NCBI RefSeq assembly: GCF_000382405.1
Contig: NZ_KB908255.1
Span: forward strand, 248,001-312,000
DNA: 64,000 nt
Direction: 5' to 3'
From: Mycobacterium sp. 141
GTDB taxonomy: Bacteria > Actinomycetota > Actinomycetes > Mycobacteriales > Mycobacteriaceae
Position numbers and translations under genes: made by a program. A model generated the notes under the pieces. It worked only from the letters and a program-made list of their open reading frames with translations, did not search any database and was not told where the DNA came from. Positions 52,544 to 61,475 of the stretch are shown here, piece by piece; positions within the stretch are counted from its first letter, which is position 1, and the number at the start of each line of letters is the position of its first letter.

Positions 52544-53912
52544 GGGACGGCTCCTTTCCCAGCGCCCGGACCGCGGGAAGCTGCGCCAACCGCAGCGCGG
52601 CGGCTGCCCCGGCCAGCTGGCACAGCCCACCGAACACCAAAGCAATACGGACTCCGAGGTCACCGCCGATGGCCGCCATGGCACTACCTAACACCGCAAC
52701 ACCGACAGTGATACCCAGCAGCCGGGACAGATTCACCACCCCGGCGCCCAGCCCTGAGCGCTGTACCGGCATCGCCGACATCGCCAGCGACACGGCGGGT
52801 CCCGTATTCAGCGCCAGGCCGGCGCCCGCCAGGACGAGCGACAGCTCCAGCAGCCACACCGGTGCCGTCGGGCCTACCGCGGCGTACAGCAGCAGCCCTG
52901 CTGCCATCAGTCCCAGGCCGGCGGTCATCGCGGTGCGCGCGCCGCTCCGCCGGGCCAGCCCGTTGGCCGTCGGGATCAACGCCAGGTACGTGGTCGGCAG
53001 CGGCAGGAACCACACCGCGGTCGCCAGCGCGCTCAGTCCGCGTTGCTGCTGGAACGCGAAACTGTTGACCAGCAGCAGGCCGTAGATGCCGAAGGTCATG
53101 GTGAACGTCGCGAGCAGGGCACCGACGAGGTGGCGACTGCCGAACAGGTCCAGCGGCAGCATCGGCCGGACGCTGCGACGCTGCACGGCGACGAACGCAG
53201 CGAGGGCGCATGCTGCGACGAGGGCGACCGGCACGATGCACCGCCACGGCCAGGTGTGTCCCTCGACGAGCACCAGCGTCAGCGCGGCCAGGCCCAGTAC
53301 TGCCAGGCACTGGCCCGGTATGTCGATGCGGGCGGCGGCCGGGTCACGAGATTCGGGCAGCTGCCGCAGGCTCAGGATCAGGGCCAGCGCGCCCACCGGT
53401 GCATTGGCCCAGAAGATCCACCGCCAGCCCGCCGTGTCGGCCAGGACGCCGCCCAGCAGCGGGCCGATCGCGGTACTGCTCGCGGCGGCGAACGCCCATG
53501 CCGCGGTGGAGCGGGCCCGGTCCGCGGGGTCCGGAAAGGCGGCCGAGGTGATGGCCAGGCCCTGCGGCAACATCACTGCCGCGCTCAGGCCCTGAACCGC
53601 GCGGGCGGCCAGCAGAGCGGGCAGTGCCGGTGCCAGTGCACACGCCACCGAGGCGGCGATGAACAGCGTCAACCCGATCCGCAGCAGTCGGCGCCGGCCG
53701 AACCGGTCGCCGAGCGAACCCGCGGTCAGCAGGGCCGCGGCGAAGGTGATGTTGTACGCGTCGATGGTCCACTGAGCACCGGCGATGCCGCCGCCGAGGT
53801 CGTCACGGATTGCCGGCAGCGCCAGGTTGACGGCGTTCGCATCGATGAGTCCGACGAACAGGCCCAGGTAGGCGGCGACGAGGGTGAGGACTGCGGCTCG
53901 TGTGAGTGCCAT
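52536..53912 (-). CDS. MFS drug efflux transporter (DHA2 type)
   Basis: A 458-residue MFS exporter with about fourteen predicted membrane segments. The N-terminal motif is VGLIDANAVNLALPAIRDDL, motif A is GSLGDRFGRRRLLRIGLTLF, and motif C-like glycines lie in AIGPLLGGVLADTAGWRWIF. It is expected to export a hydrophobic drug or toxin with proton antiport. ATG 53912 fits a leaderless promoter. The pair MFS-ArsR sits where Rv3033 lies in M. tuberculosis, suggesting a local replacement. Confidence 0.9.
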   Translation of the reverse strand: MALTRAAVLTLVAAYLGLFVGLIDANAVNLALPAIRDDLGGGIAGAQWTIDAYNITFAAALLTAGSLGDRFGRRRLLRIGLTLFIAASVACALAPALPALLAARAVQGLSAAVMLPQGLAITSAAFPDPADRARSTAAWAFAAASSTAIGPLLGGVLADTAGWRWIFWANAPVGALALILSLRQLPESRDPAAARIDIPGQCLAVLGLAALTLVLVEGHTWPWRCIVPVALVAACALAAFVAVQRRSVRPMLPLDLFGSRHLVGALLATFTMTFGIYGLLLVNSFAFQQQRGLSALATAVWFLPLPTTYLALIPTANGLARRSGARTAMTAGLGLMAAGLLLYAAVGPTAPVWLLELSLVLAGAGLALNTGPAVSLAMSAMPVQRSGLGAGVVNLSRLLGITVGVAVLGSAMAAIGGDLGVRIALVFGGLCQLAGAAAALRLAQLPAVRALGKEPSHA

Positions 53913-53918
53913 ACCCGC

Positions 53919-53924
53919 ACGCTA
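53919..53924 (-). promoter_or_regulatory. -10 of a leaderless MFS promoter
   Basis: On the minus strand TAGCGT (TANNNT) is followed by 6 nt and ATG 53912. Confidence 0.45.
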
Positions 53925-53931
53925 GGGCCGA

Positions 53932-53957
53932 AACGATTCGACGCCCGTCGAATCGTT
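53932..53957 (-). promoter_or_regulatory. 26-bp perfect palindrome, likely ArsR operator
   Basis: AACGATTCGACG, CC, CGTCGAATCGTT is a perfect 12-bp inverted repeat with a 2-bp centre. It lies just upstream of the MFS -10, covering the -35 zone, the usual place for an ArsR-family repressor. It is 6 bp before the stop of the glycosyltransferase gene, so it could also act as a terminator for that gene. Confidence 0.65.
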
Positions 53958-53963
53958 GTGGGC

Positions 53964-55205
53964 TCAGCGGTCGGGCAGGGCGTGCTCGACGATGGGGCGG
54001 CGCGGATGTGGTTCGCGTTCACCGCGTTTGGCCGCCAGGTACACCTTGGCGGTCTCGGCGGCCACGGTGTGCCAGTCGAAATCGGAGGTCAGCCGGTCTC
54101 GGGCGGTGATAGCCCGCTGCTGCGCCGCGTCGGGGTCGTCGAGCACAGCGCGGACCGCGTCGGCCAGCCCGGTCACGTCCCGTGGCGCGAACGACATTCC
54201 GGTCTGGCCGTTGATCACCGCCTCACCGAGCCCGCCGACGTTGGAGGTGACCAGTGGTATGCCGGTGGCTGCGGCCTCCAGCGCCACGATCCCGAACGGT
54301 TCGTAGTGGCTGGGCAGCACCGCAGCGTCTGCGGCATGCAATGCGGCCACCAGCTCGTCGTGGCCGAGCCGGCCGACGAACCGGGTGGCCTTGAGCACCT
54401 TGTGTTTTCGAGCCTGGTCGACGAGCCACTGCTGCTGCGTGCCCTCGCCGGCGACGGTCAGGGTGGTGCCGGGATGGGCGCGCCGGATCCGGGGCAGCGC
54501 TGCGATCGCGTCGTGTACGCCCTTCTCGTACTCGAGGCGCCCGACGTAGAGCAACTGAGCGGGGCCCTGGCGCGGACGGCGCCGCGCGAACGGCCATAGC
54601 GCGGCGTCGATACCGTTGCGGATCACCCGGGTCTCGGCGAGCCCGGGCCCGAACAACTCGGTGATCTCCGCGCTCATCGAAGCCGAACACGTGATCAGCG
54701 AATCGGATTCATGCGCCAGCCAGGACTCCACGGCATGTACCTGCTGGCTGATCGGGCCCGACACCCAGCCGGAGTGCCTGCCGGCCTCGGTGGCATGGAT
54801 GGTGGAAACCAGTGGCACATCAAAGTATTCGGACAGGGCGATGGACGGGTGAGCGACCAGCCAGTCGTGCGCATGTACCAGATCCGGCTGCCACGGCCCG
54901 CCGGTATGGTCCTTGATGCCCAGGCCGGCGCGCACCATCGCGTGCCCCATCGCCAGCGTCCAGGCCATCATGTCGGTGCCGAAGCCGAATTCGTGCGGGT
55001 CCTGCGCGGCGGCGACGACACGGACACCCTCGCTGACCTCGTCGGTTGACGGATGCGTGCTCGGGTCGGTGTCCGATGGTTGACGGCTCAGCACCACGAC
55101 TTCGTGGCCGGCTGCGACGAGCGCAGTGGCCAGATGATGCACGTGCCTGCCGAGACCGCCGACGACCACCGGCGGGTACTCCCACGACACCATCAGGATT
55201 TTCAT
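53964..55205 (-). CDS. GT4-family alpha-1,4-glucosyltransferase (Rv3032 type)
   Basis: A 413-residue GT-B glycosyltransferase beginning MKILMVSWEYPPVVVGGLGR, the start seen in glycogen synthase-like GT4 enzymes. The C-terminal domain has LLYVGRLEYEKGVHDAI and the E-x7-E motif in SHYEPFGIVALEAAATG. In M. tuberculosis Rv3032 elongates the glucan backbone of MGLP and contributes to capsular glucan. It lies 25 bp after the GH57 gene on the same strand, in the order methyltransferase, GH57, GT4. Confidence 0.92.
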   Translation of the reverse strand: MKILMVSWEYPPVVVGGLGRHVHHLATALVAAGHEVVVLSRQPSDTDPSTHPSTDEVSEGVRVVAAAQDPHEFGFGTDMMAWTLAMGHAMVRAGLGIKDHTGGPWQPDLVHAHDWLVAHPSIALSEYFDVPLVSTIHATEAGRHSGWVSGPISQQVHAVESWLAHESDSLITCSASMSAEITELFGPGLAETRVIRNGIDAALWPFARRRPRQGPAQLLYVGRLEYEKGVHDAIAALPRIRRAHPGTTLTVAGEGTQQQWLVDQARKHKVLKATRFVGRLGHDELVAALHAADAAVLPSHYEPFGIVALEAAATGIPLVTSNVGGLGEAVINGQTGMSFAPRDVTGLADAVRAVLDDPDAAQQRAITARDRLTSDFDWHTVAAETAKVYLAAKRGEREPHPRRPIVEHALPDR

Positions 55206-55230
55206 GGCTGGTGCTTTCTCCGGCGGGTGG

Positions 55231-56781
55231 TCATTTGGGGAGCCGGCGTGCGTCGAGGGCACCGAACAGTCCGTCGGCCCTGTTCCAGCCGTCGGCCAGG
55301 CGGCGGGCGTGCTTGAATCGGCCCGATGCCAGCGCATCGCAGATTTCCCGCGTGGCGTGGGCGTGCAGGTGCGCTCGGTAGCGTGCGTAGTCGGCCGCGG
55401 AGTTCTTGCTGACCATGAACGACCAGTCACTGGACACCGTGAGCAGGGTTTCTCGCAGGATCTGGTCGGCGACATGATCCCGCGGGGTGGGGGCCCCTAC
55501 CGCGGTGTTCTGGGCGAGGGCCTTGTCCACCGCGCTCAGCGCGGTGTCGACGACCTCCGTGTTGAGCTGGACGAGGTCGCTGACTGCCGGACCGTTCCAG
55601 ACCTGCCAGTCCTTGCCCGAACCCCATGAGCTGGGCGGTAATTCGACTGGGGCGCCGACGAATCCGTCGGCCTTGGCATCGGCGAGGGTGCCCACCCGGA
55701 TGCCGGCCTCGGGCAGTGCCCGCAGCACCCGCTCGAGCCACACCGGGCCCTCGTACCACCAGTGGCCGAACAACTCGGTGTCGAATGCCGCGATCACATG
55801 GGCGGGTCGGCCGATGCGCTCTCCCTCGCTGAGCAGTCGCCGACGCACGATCGCGACGAAGTCAGTGACGTGGTCGTCGATGGCGCGGTCGGCGCGCTGT
55901 GGGTCGTAGGGCGCCTTGTCCTCGGAGGGCGTGTTGCGTCCCGTTACCCGGGCCGGTTTCAGGCCCGTGGTGTAGTCGTAGGTGTGGAAGTCGCGGTAGG
56001 CGGCGTGCCCGGGATAGCCGGACTTGGGGGACCACACGCGATAGCTGACCTGCAGGTCGCGTCCGAACGCGATGACGTCGGAGTCGCCGACCGGGCGGCC
56101 GAGTGCCGTGTCGCCGTGCAGCGACGGGCCGTCGACCATGAAGTGGCCCACACCCGCTGCGGCATAACCGGTTTCCATGCCCGGCGCGTACGCACATTCG
56201 GGCGCCCAGATGCCGCGCGGGGTGTGCGCGAAGCGAGCCTGGGCATCTGCCAGTCCCTCCCGCAGCGCGAACTCACGCAGTCGCGGATTGAGCAGCGGCT
56301 GGAACGGGTGGGCCAGCGGGCCGCCAAGCAGTTCGATCGTGTCTGCGTCGATCAGTTCGCGCAGCGTCGGGCTGGCACCGTGCCGCCACCGGTTGGAGAA
56401 GTCCTCGACCGCCGCGGCGGCTTCGGCATGCTCGCGAAGCCCGAACTCGCGCAACCCTTCCGGGCTGCTCAGTGTTGTCGCCTCAAGCGCGCGCAACTGC
56501 CAGTTGGCCAGCCAGTGGTGCATACCGGTGAGGCAGTACGGATCGTCGAGCTGTGCGGTGACCACCGGTGTCATGCCCAGCGTGATCAGGTGGCTGCGGT
56601 CCTCGGCGGCCAGGGTGTGCAGCACCCGCATCAGCGGTAGGTAGGCCGCTGACCAGGACTGATAGAGCCACTCTTCGCCCACCGGCCAACGGCCGTGATG
56701 GGCCAGCCACGGTAGGTGCGTGTGCAGGACCAGGGTGAACAGCCCTGGTACGGGCTCGGGATGTGAGCTCGGGGCAGTCAC
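55231..56781 (-). CDS. GH57-family glycoside hydrolase/branching enzyme (Rv3031 type)
   Basis: A 516-residue GH57 protein. It opens FTLVLHTHLPWLAHHGRWPV and has GIWAPECAYAPGMETGYAAA, with the Glu that is the likely nucleophile. AAFDTELFGHWWYEGPVWLE holds the Asp acid/base. GH57 members include 1,4-alpha-glucan branching enzymes; in this cluster it is expected to branch or trim the MGLP glucan. GTG 56781 overlaps the methyltransferase stop (GTGA); the open frame upstream is not family-like. Confidence 0.92.
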   Translation of the reverse strand: MTAPSSHPEPVPGLFTLVLHTHLPWLAHHGRWPVGEEWLYQSWSAAYLPLMRVLHTLAAEDRSHLITLGMTPVVTAQLDDPYCLTGMHHWLANWQLRALEATTLSSPEGLREFGLREHAEAAAAVEDFSNRWRHGASPTLRELIDADTIELLGGPLAHPFQPLLNPRLREFALREGLADAQARFAHTPRGIWAPECAYAPGMETGYAAAGVGHFMVDGPSLHGDTALGRPVGDSDVIAFGRDLQVSYRVWSPKSGYPGHAAYRDFHTYDYTTGLKPARVTGRNTPSEDKAPYDPQRADRAIDDHVTDFVAIVRRRLLSEGERIGRPAHVIAAFDTELFGHWWYEGPVWLERVLRALPEAGIRVGTLADAKADGFVGAPVELPPSSWGSGKDWQVWNGPAVSDLVQLNTEVVDTALSAVDKALAQNTAVGAPTPRDHVADQILRETLLTVSSDWSFMVSKNSAADYARYRAHLHAHATREICDALASGRFKHARRLADGWNRADGLFGALDARRLPK

Positions 56782-57551
56782 GGGCGTACCGCGACCGCGA
56801 GCAGGTCGAGGCTGTCGTCGATGTTGCGTTCGGTGGCCGGAGTGATGTCGAAGTCGTCGGTGGTTACACCCGCGACGTCGGCGAGCAGCTGCTCGGGCCA
56901 GGGTGCGTCGGCGACCGCGCGCGCCACCTGGGCGTCGATGATCGAGCCGCCGTGGCGGGCATCGAGTTCGGCCAGACCCGGTCCGTGGAAAACTCCGTAC
57001 ACACCCTCGATCTGGAACCCGGCGTCTTCGAGCAGCTCGGTGAGCTCGGCGGCGTTGAGTTCGCGGGTATGGAACGGGTTGAGCGGGGTGTCGCGGCCGG
57101 GGGAGAAGGTGATCCGGTTCGGGGTCGATACCAGGAACACACCGCCGGGGCGCAGCACCCGGTAGCACTCGGCGATGAATTGTGCTTGGTCCCATAGGTG
57201 TTCGATGACCTGGAAGTTGACCACGACGTCGACCACGCCATCTGGCAGGGGCAGTTCGGCGAGGTTGCCGTGCCGGATGTCGACGCGCGGATAGCGGGCC
57301 CGGACATGGGCGACCGTTGCTTCGTCGTAGTCCATGCCGATGACCTTGCGGGCGACGTTGGCGATCAAGTCGGCGCCATAGCCTTCGCCGCAGCCGGCTT
57401 CCAGCACATCGCGCCCCGCGCAGCGCTCGGCGAGTCGCTGGTACACCACCTCGTGGCGGCGGAACCAGTAATTCTCCTCGGCCAAGCCGGGGATGGTCCG
57501 CTCGCCGGTCAGTGGCAGGGCGTCTTCCGGACCGTCAACAAATGTGCTCAT
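56778..57551 (-). CDS. SAM-dependent methyltransferase (Rv3030 type)
   Basis: A 257-residue class I methyltransferase: motif I VLEAGCGEGYGADLIANVA near residue 50, acidic loop VIGMDYDEATVAHVRARYP, and NFQVIEHLWDQAQFIAECYR. It is expected to O-methylate the sugar polymer of MGLP, by its place directly before the GH57 and GT4 genes and by work on Rv3030. It is the first gene of this minus-strand run and is divergent from etfB. Confidence 0.9.
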   Translation of the reverse strand: MSTFVDGPEDALPLTGERTIPGLAEENYWFRRHEVVYQRLAERCAGRDVLEAGCGEGYGADLIANVARKVIGMDYDEATVAHVRARYPRVDIRHGNLAELPLPDGVVDVVVNFQVIEHLWDQAQFIAECYRVLRPGGVFLVSTPNRITFSPGRDTPLNPFHTRELNAAELTELLEDAGFQIEGVYGVFHGPGLAELDARHGGSIIDAQVARAVADAPWPEQLLADVAGVTTDDFDITPATERNIDDSLDLLAVAVRP

Positions 57552-57679
57552 TGCAAGGCAGGCTAACCCAGTCGACCGGTTGGTGGCCTACTCGTGAACG
57601 GTTCCCTTATCACCTTGTGTGATAGTGGTCACCGCAGGCCAAGCTCGACCAGCTATGGTGTTCCTGCGAACTACCATAA

Positions 57680-57695
57680 GTTACCCATCAGTAAC
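57680..57695 (+). promoter_or_regulatory. Inverted repeat upstream of etfBA
   Basis: GTTAC, CCATCA, GTAAC, flanked by CCAT on the left (after 2 nt) and ATGG on the right, lies about 70 bp before etfB near possible -10 hexamers (TATGGT, TAAGTT). It is a plausible operator for a fatty-acid or redox regulator, not assignable. A 7-bp hairpin (AGGCCGG-TCT-CCGGCCT, 57727-57743) follows in the leader. Confidence 0.35.
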
Positions 57696-57766
57696 ATGGG
57701 GTTAGCTGCAAAGAACGTAATATGGCAGGCCGGTCTCCGGCCTCACGAGGAGGACGAACCAGAGTC

Positions 57767-58558
57767 ATGACGAACATCGTGGTCCTGATCAAACAGGTCC
57801 CAGACACTTGGTCGGAGCGCAAGCTGTCCGACGGCGATTTCACCCTCGATCGCGAGGCCGCCGACGCCGTGCTCGACGAGATTAACGAACGTGCCGTTGA
57901 GGAGGCACTGCTGATCAAGGAGCGCGAGGGGGGCGACAGCACGGTCACCGTGCTGACCGCGGGCCCGGAGCGCGCCACCGAGGCCATCCGCAAGGCTCTG
58001 TCGATGGGGGCCGACAAGGCTGTGCATCTCAAGGACGACGGCATGCACGGGTCCGACGTGATCCAGACGGCGTGGGCGCTGGCCCGTGCGCTGGGCACCA
58101 TCGAGGGCACCGAGCTGGTCATCGCCGGTAACGAGGCGACCGACGGCGTCGGTGGCGCGGTCCCGGCTGTCATCGCCGAGTACCTGGGCCTGCCGCAGCT
58201 CACCCACGTACGCAAGCTGACGGTCGAGAACGGCAGGGTCACCGCCGAGCGCGAGACCGACGACGGTGTCTTCACCCTGGAGGCCGCGCTTCCGGCTGTC
58301 GTCAGCGTCAACGAGAAGATCAACGAGCCCCGCTTCCCGTCCTTCAAGGGCATCATGGCCGCGAAGAAGAAGGAAGTCACCGTGCTCACCCTCGCCGAGA
58401 TCGGCGTCGACGCCGACGAGGTCGGTGTCGCCAGCGCCGGGTCGAAGGTGCTGTCGTCGACCCCGAAGCCGCCGAAGGCCGCTGGCGAGAAGGTCGCCGA
58501 CGAAGGCAACGGCGGTACCAAGGTTGCCGAGTACCTCGTTGCTCAGAAGCTCATCTAG
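57767..58558 (+). CDS. etfB: Electron transfer flavoprotein beta subunit
   Basis: A 263-residue EtfB/FixA. It starts MTNIVVLIKQVPDTWSERKL and has LVIAGNEATDGVGGAVPAVI and the family signature VSVNEKINEPRFPSFKGIMA. With EtfA it carries electrons from acyl-CoA dehydrogenases to the membrane quinone pool. ATG 57767 follows GAGGAGGACG; the open frame from 57722 is less likely. etfA follows 51 bp downstream. Confidence 0.96.
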   Translation: MTNIVVLIKQVPDTWSERKLSDGDFTLDREAADAVLDEINERAVEEALLIKEREGGDSTVTVLTAGPERATEAIRKALSMGADKAVHLKDDGMHGSDVIQTAWALARALGTIEGTELVIAGNEATDGVGGAVPAVIAEYLGLPQLTHVRKLTVENGRVTAERETDDGVFTLEAALPAVVSVNEKINEPRFPSFKGIMAAKKKEVTVLTLAEIGVDADEVGVASAGSKVLSSTPKPPKAAGEKVADEGNGGTKVAEYLVAQKLI

Positions 58559-58609
58559 CAGCTGCTCCCATCGAATCTAACGAGACGCGAAAGACATAAC
58601 GAGAAACCC

Positions 58610-59566
58610 ATGGCTGAAGTACTTGTGCTCGTTGAGCACTCCGACGGTGCCCTGAAGAAGGTCACCGCTGAATTGATTACCGCCGCCCGAGCGCTGGGTG
58701 AGCCTGCCGCCGTCGTGGTGGGCAAGCCCGGCACGGCAGCGCCGCTGGTAGACGACCTCAAGGCCGCCGGTGCGGCCAAGATCTACGTTGCCGAATCTGA
58801 TGACGTCGAGAACTACTTGATCACCCCGGTGGTCGACGTGCTCGCCGGTCTGGTCGAGACTGCCGCGCCCGCAGGCGTGCTGCTCGCCGCGAGCGCCGAC
58901 GGCAAGGAGATCTCCGCACGGTTGGCGGCCCGCATCGGTTCGGGTCTGCTGGTCGACGTGATCGAGGTCCGCGAGGGGGCAGTAGGTGTCCACAGCATCT
59001 TCGGTGGCGCTTTCACCGTCGAGGCACAGGTCACCAGCGACACCCCGGTGATCACCTTGCGTCCCGGCTCGATCGAGGCCGTCCCTGCCGCCGGTGCCGG
59101 TGCGGTCGTCAACGTCGAGGTTCCGGCTCAGGCCGAAACCGCCACCAAGATCACCAAGCGCGAGCCCGCGGTGGCCGGCGACCGCCCAGAGCTCACCGAG
59201 GCCACCGTCGTGGTCGCCGGCGGGCGTGGTGTCGGCAGCGCGGAGAGCTTCGCGATCGTCGAGGCGCTGGCCGACTCGCTCGACGGCGCCGTCGGTGCTT
59301 CGCGTGCCGCAGTCGACGCGGGCTACTACCCGGGCCAGTTCCAGATCGGGCAGACCGGCAAGACCGTGTCGCCGCAGCTGTACATCGCGCTGGGTATCTC
59401 CGGGGCGATCCAGCACCGCGCCGGTATGCAGACGTCGAAGACGATCATCGCGGTGAACAAGGACGAAGAGGCGCCGATTTTCGAGATCGCCGATCTCGGT
59501 ATCGTCGGCGACCTGTTCAACGTCACCCCGCAGCTCACCGACGCCGTCAAGGCTCGCCAGGGCTGA
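58610..59566 (+). CDS. etfA: Electron transfer flavoprotein alpha subunit
   Basis: A 318-residue EtfA/FixB that binds FAD. The C-terminal domain shows [20 protein letters not shown], the signature [20 protein letters not shown] and [20 protein letters not shown]. It works with EtfB. A very strong hairpin follows 22 bp after the stop. Confidence 0.97.
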   Translation: MAEVLVLVEHSDGALKKVTAELITAARALGEPAAVVVGKPGTAAPLVDDLKAAGAAKIYVAESDDVENYLITPVVDVLAGLVETAAPAGVLLAASADGKEISARLAARIGSGLLVDVIEVREGAVGVHSIFGGAFTVEAQVTSDTPVITLRPGSIEAVPAAGAGAVVNVEVPAQAETATKITKREPAVAGDRPELTEATVVVAGGRGVGSAESFAIVEALADSLDGAVGASRAAVDAGYYPGQFQIGQTGKTVSPQLYIALGISGAIQHRAGMQTSKTIIAVNKDEEAPIFEIADLGIVGDLFNVTPQLTDAVKARQG

Positions 59567-59588
59567 TTTTCTCGCGTTTTCTCGCGCG

Positions 59589-59642
59589 AGCAGACGCAGA
59601 ACTGCCCCTTTTCTCACGAAAAGGGGCAGTTCTGCGTCTGCT
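59589..59642 (+). terminator. 25-bp perfect stem-loop after etfA
   Basis: A stem starting AGCAGACGCAGAACTGCCCC and ending TTTTC, a TCAC loop and the exact reverse complement make a 54-bp palindrome with 25 paired bases. It lies in the 170-bp gap between etfA and the OlsB-like gene and would work as a terminator from either strand. The stem is far longer than a terminator needs. I recall very similar palindromes scattered between mycobacterial genes, so it may be a dispersed repeat. Confidence 0.7.
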
Positions 59643-59736
59643 GAGCAGTCCGGCGGTCCAATTCGTCACCTAGCGATCACGGACATGTCACGCTGCCGAC
59701 GCCGGCCGGCGACCCGGCTGGACGACCGTGCTGGCT

Positions 59737-60579
59737 ATGAGCACTTCATCCGTACTCATCGCCGCCGACCGTCCTACCCCGTCGGCGGATTCGCCACGCT
59801 ATTCGCTGTTGTTGTCCACCGACGCCGAGCTCATCTACGCAGCGCAGCGGCTGCGCCACGACGTGTTCGCCGCCGAGCCGGGATTCGCGTTCAAGCGTGA
59901 CGGCCACTCCGCTGGCCTGGATGCCGACCGCTTCGACGAGTACTGCGACCACCTGCTGGTACAGGACGAGGACACCGGCGAACTGGTCGGCTGCTACCGC
60001 ATGCTGCCGCCGCCCGGCGCGATCGCCGCCGGCGGGCTCTACACAGCCACCGAGTTCGACGTGACGGGCCTCGATGCGCTGCGGCCGTCTCTGGTGGAGA
60101 TGGGCCGCGCCGTCGTGCGCAATGACCACCGCAACGGTGCGGTGGTCCTGCTCATGTGGGCGGGCATCCTGGCCTACCTCGACCGCTGCGGCTACGACTA
60201 CGTCACCGGCTGCGTCTCGGTGCCCACAGCGGGCAACGCCGACGGCCCGCCCGGCACCCAGATCCGCGGGGTCCGCGATTTCGTGCGCCGCCGTCACGCC
60301 GCACCGCTGGAGTTCACCGTGTACCCGTACCGACCCGTAGTGCTCGACGGTAAGAGCCTTGATGACATCGCCCCGCCGGCGCGGATCTCGGTGCCGCCGC
60401 TGATGCGCGGCTACTTGCGGCTGGGTGCGCAGGTGTGCGGAGAACCAGCCCACGACCCCGACTTCGGGGTGGGTGACTTCCCGGCGCTGCTCGACAAGCG
60501 CCGGGCCGACGTCCGCTACCTCAAGCGACTGCGCTCGGTGTCCGCCGCAGCCGACATGGCCGACGGGATGGGGTCGTGA
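59737..60579 (+). CDS. OlsB-like GNAT N-acyltransferase
   Basis: A 280-residue member of the GNAT-like acyltransferase group (Acetyltransf_5) that includes OlsB. It has YAAQRLRHDVFAAEPGFAFK, DEDTGELVGCYRMLPPPGAI and LVEMGRAVVRNDHRNGAVVL. OlsB attaches a 3-hydroxyacyl chain to ornithine. Together with the OlsA-like gene that overlaps its stop (GTGA), it suggests aminolipid synthesis. ATG 59737 is taken as start; an in-frame GTG at 59728 is also possible. Confidence 0.85.
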   Translation: MSTSSVLIAADRPTPSADSPRYSLLLSTDAELIYAAQRLRHDVFAAEPGFAFKRDGHSAGLDADRFDEYCDHLLVQDEDTGELVGCYRMLPPPGAIAAGGLYTATEFDVTGLDALRPSLVEMGRAVVRNDHRNGAVVLLMWAGILAYLDRCGYDYVTGCVSVPTAGNADGPPGTQIRGVRDFVRRRHAAPLEFTVYPYRPVVLDGKSLDDIAPPARISVPPLMRGYLRLGAQVCGEPAHDPDFGVGDFPALLDKRRADVRYLKRLRSVSAAADMADGMGS

Positions 60580-61430
60580 CCAGTCCCCGCACCGACGCAG
60601 GCCGCGAACACCCATGGCTGCCCAAGGCATCGTGTGATGGCAGCTGCGTGCAGGCCGGCAGCGCCGACACCGGCCGCAGATCGGTCGTCTGGGTCCGCAC
60701 CACCGTGCGGGTCGCCATGGCGGTTCTCCTGGCACCCGGCGTGCCGCTGCTGGCGGTGCCGCTGCCCGGGCGCTCACACATCCAGCGGTTTTACTGCCGG
60801 TTGATGCTGCGGTGCTTCGGCGTGCGAATCACCGTGTCGGGTGACCCGATTCGCAATCTGCCGGGCGTGCTGGTGGTCAGTGGGCATGTGTCCTGGCTCG
60901 ACATCTTCACCGTCGGGGCGGTGCTGCCGGGATCCTTCGTCGCCCGCGCCGACCTGGTGGAGTGGCCCGCGCTGGGCCGGCTGGCCCGGATCATGAAGGT
61001 CATTCCCATCGACCGAGGGAGCCTTCGTCGGCTGCCATCGGTCGTGGACACCGTCGCGCAGCGCCTGATCGACGGGCACACCGTGGTCGCGTTCCCGGAG
61101 GGCACCACCTGGTGTGGGCTGGCCCACGGCCAGTTCCGTCCGGCGATGTTCCAGGCCGCCATCGACGCTGCCCGCCCCGTGCAGCCGCTGCGACTGACCT
61201 ACCGGCACCGCGACGGCCGGCTGTCCACGGTTCCGGCCTTCGTCGGGCAGGACACCCTGCTGCAGTCGGTCCGCCGGGTCATCACCGCGCGTCGTACCGT
61301 GTGCCACGTGCACGTCGGGTCGCTGCAGCTGCCCGGTGAGGACCGTCGCGACCTGGCCGCACGCTGCGAGGCGGCGGTGCGTGGGGAGCAGATTCTGCCT
61401 GCCACGTCCGCTCACGCTCTGGTCGCCTGA
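60576..61430 (+). CDS. PlsC/OlsA-like 1-acyl-glycerol (or lyso-aminolipid) acyltransferase
   Basis: A 284-residue PlsC-domain protein with one N-terminal hydrophobic segment (RVAMAVLLAPGVPLLAVPLP). The catalytic H-x4-D motif is in VVSGHVSWLDIFTVG and the substrate motif in VVAFPEGTTWCGLAHG. As a partner to an OlsB-like gene it most resembles OlsA, which adds the second acyl chain to lyso-ornithine lipid. A general lysophosphatidic acid acyltransferase is the alternative. Confidence 0.85.
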   Translation: MTSPRTDAGREHPWLPKASCDGSCVQAGSADTGRRSVVWVRTTVRVAMAVLLAPGVPLLAVPLPGRSHIQRFYCRLMLRCFGVRITVSGDPIRNLPGVLVVSGHVSWLDIFTVGAVLPGSFVARADLVEWPALGRLARIMKVIPIDRGSLRRLPSVVDTVAQRLIDGHTVVAFPEGTTWCGLAHGQFRPAMFQAAIDAARPVQPLRLTYRHRDGRLSTVPAFVGQDTLLQSVRRVITARRTVCHVHVGSLQLPGEDRRDLAARCEAAVRGEQILPATSAHALVA

Positions 61431-61460
61431 CCGGTATTCGGGCAGATAGCCGGTCGCGGC

Positions 61461-61466
61461 TATCCT
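61461..61466 (+). promoter_or_regulatory. -10 of the iscS promoter
   Basis: TATCCT (TANNNT) lies 9 nt before ATG 61476. GGGAG between them could act as a ribosome-binding site only if transcription starts very early, so the message is likely leaderless or nearly so. Confidence 0.35.
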
Positions 61467-61475
61467 GGGAGCGTT

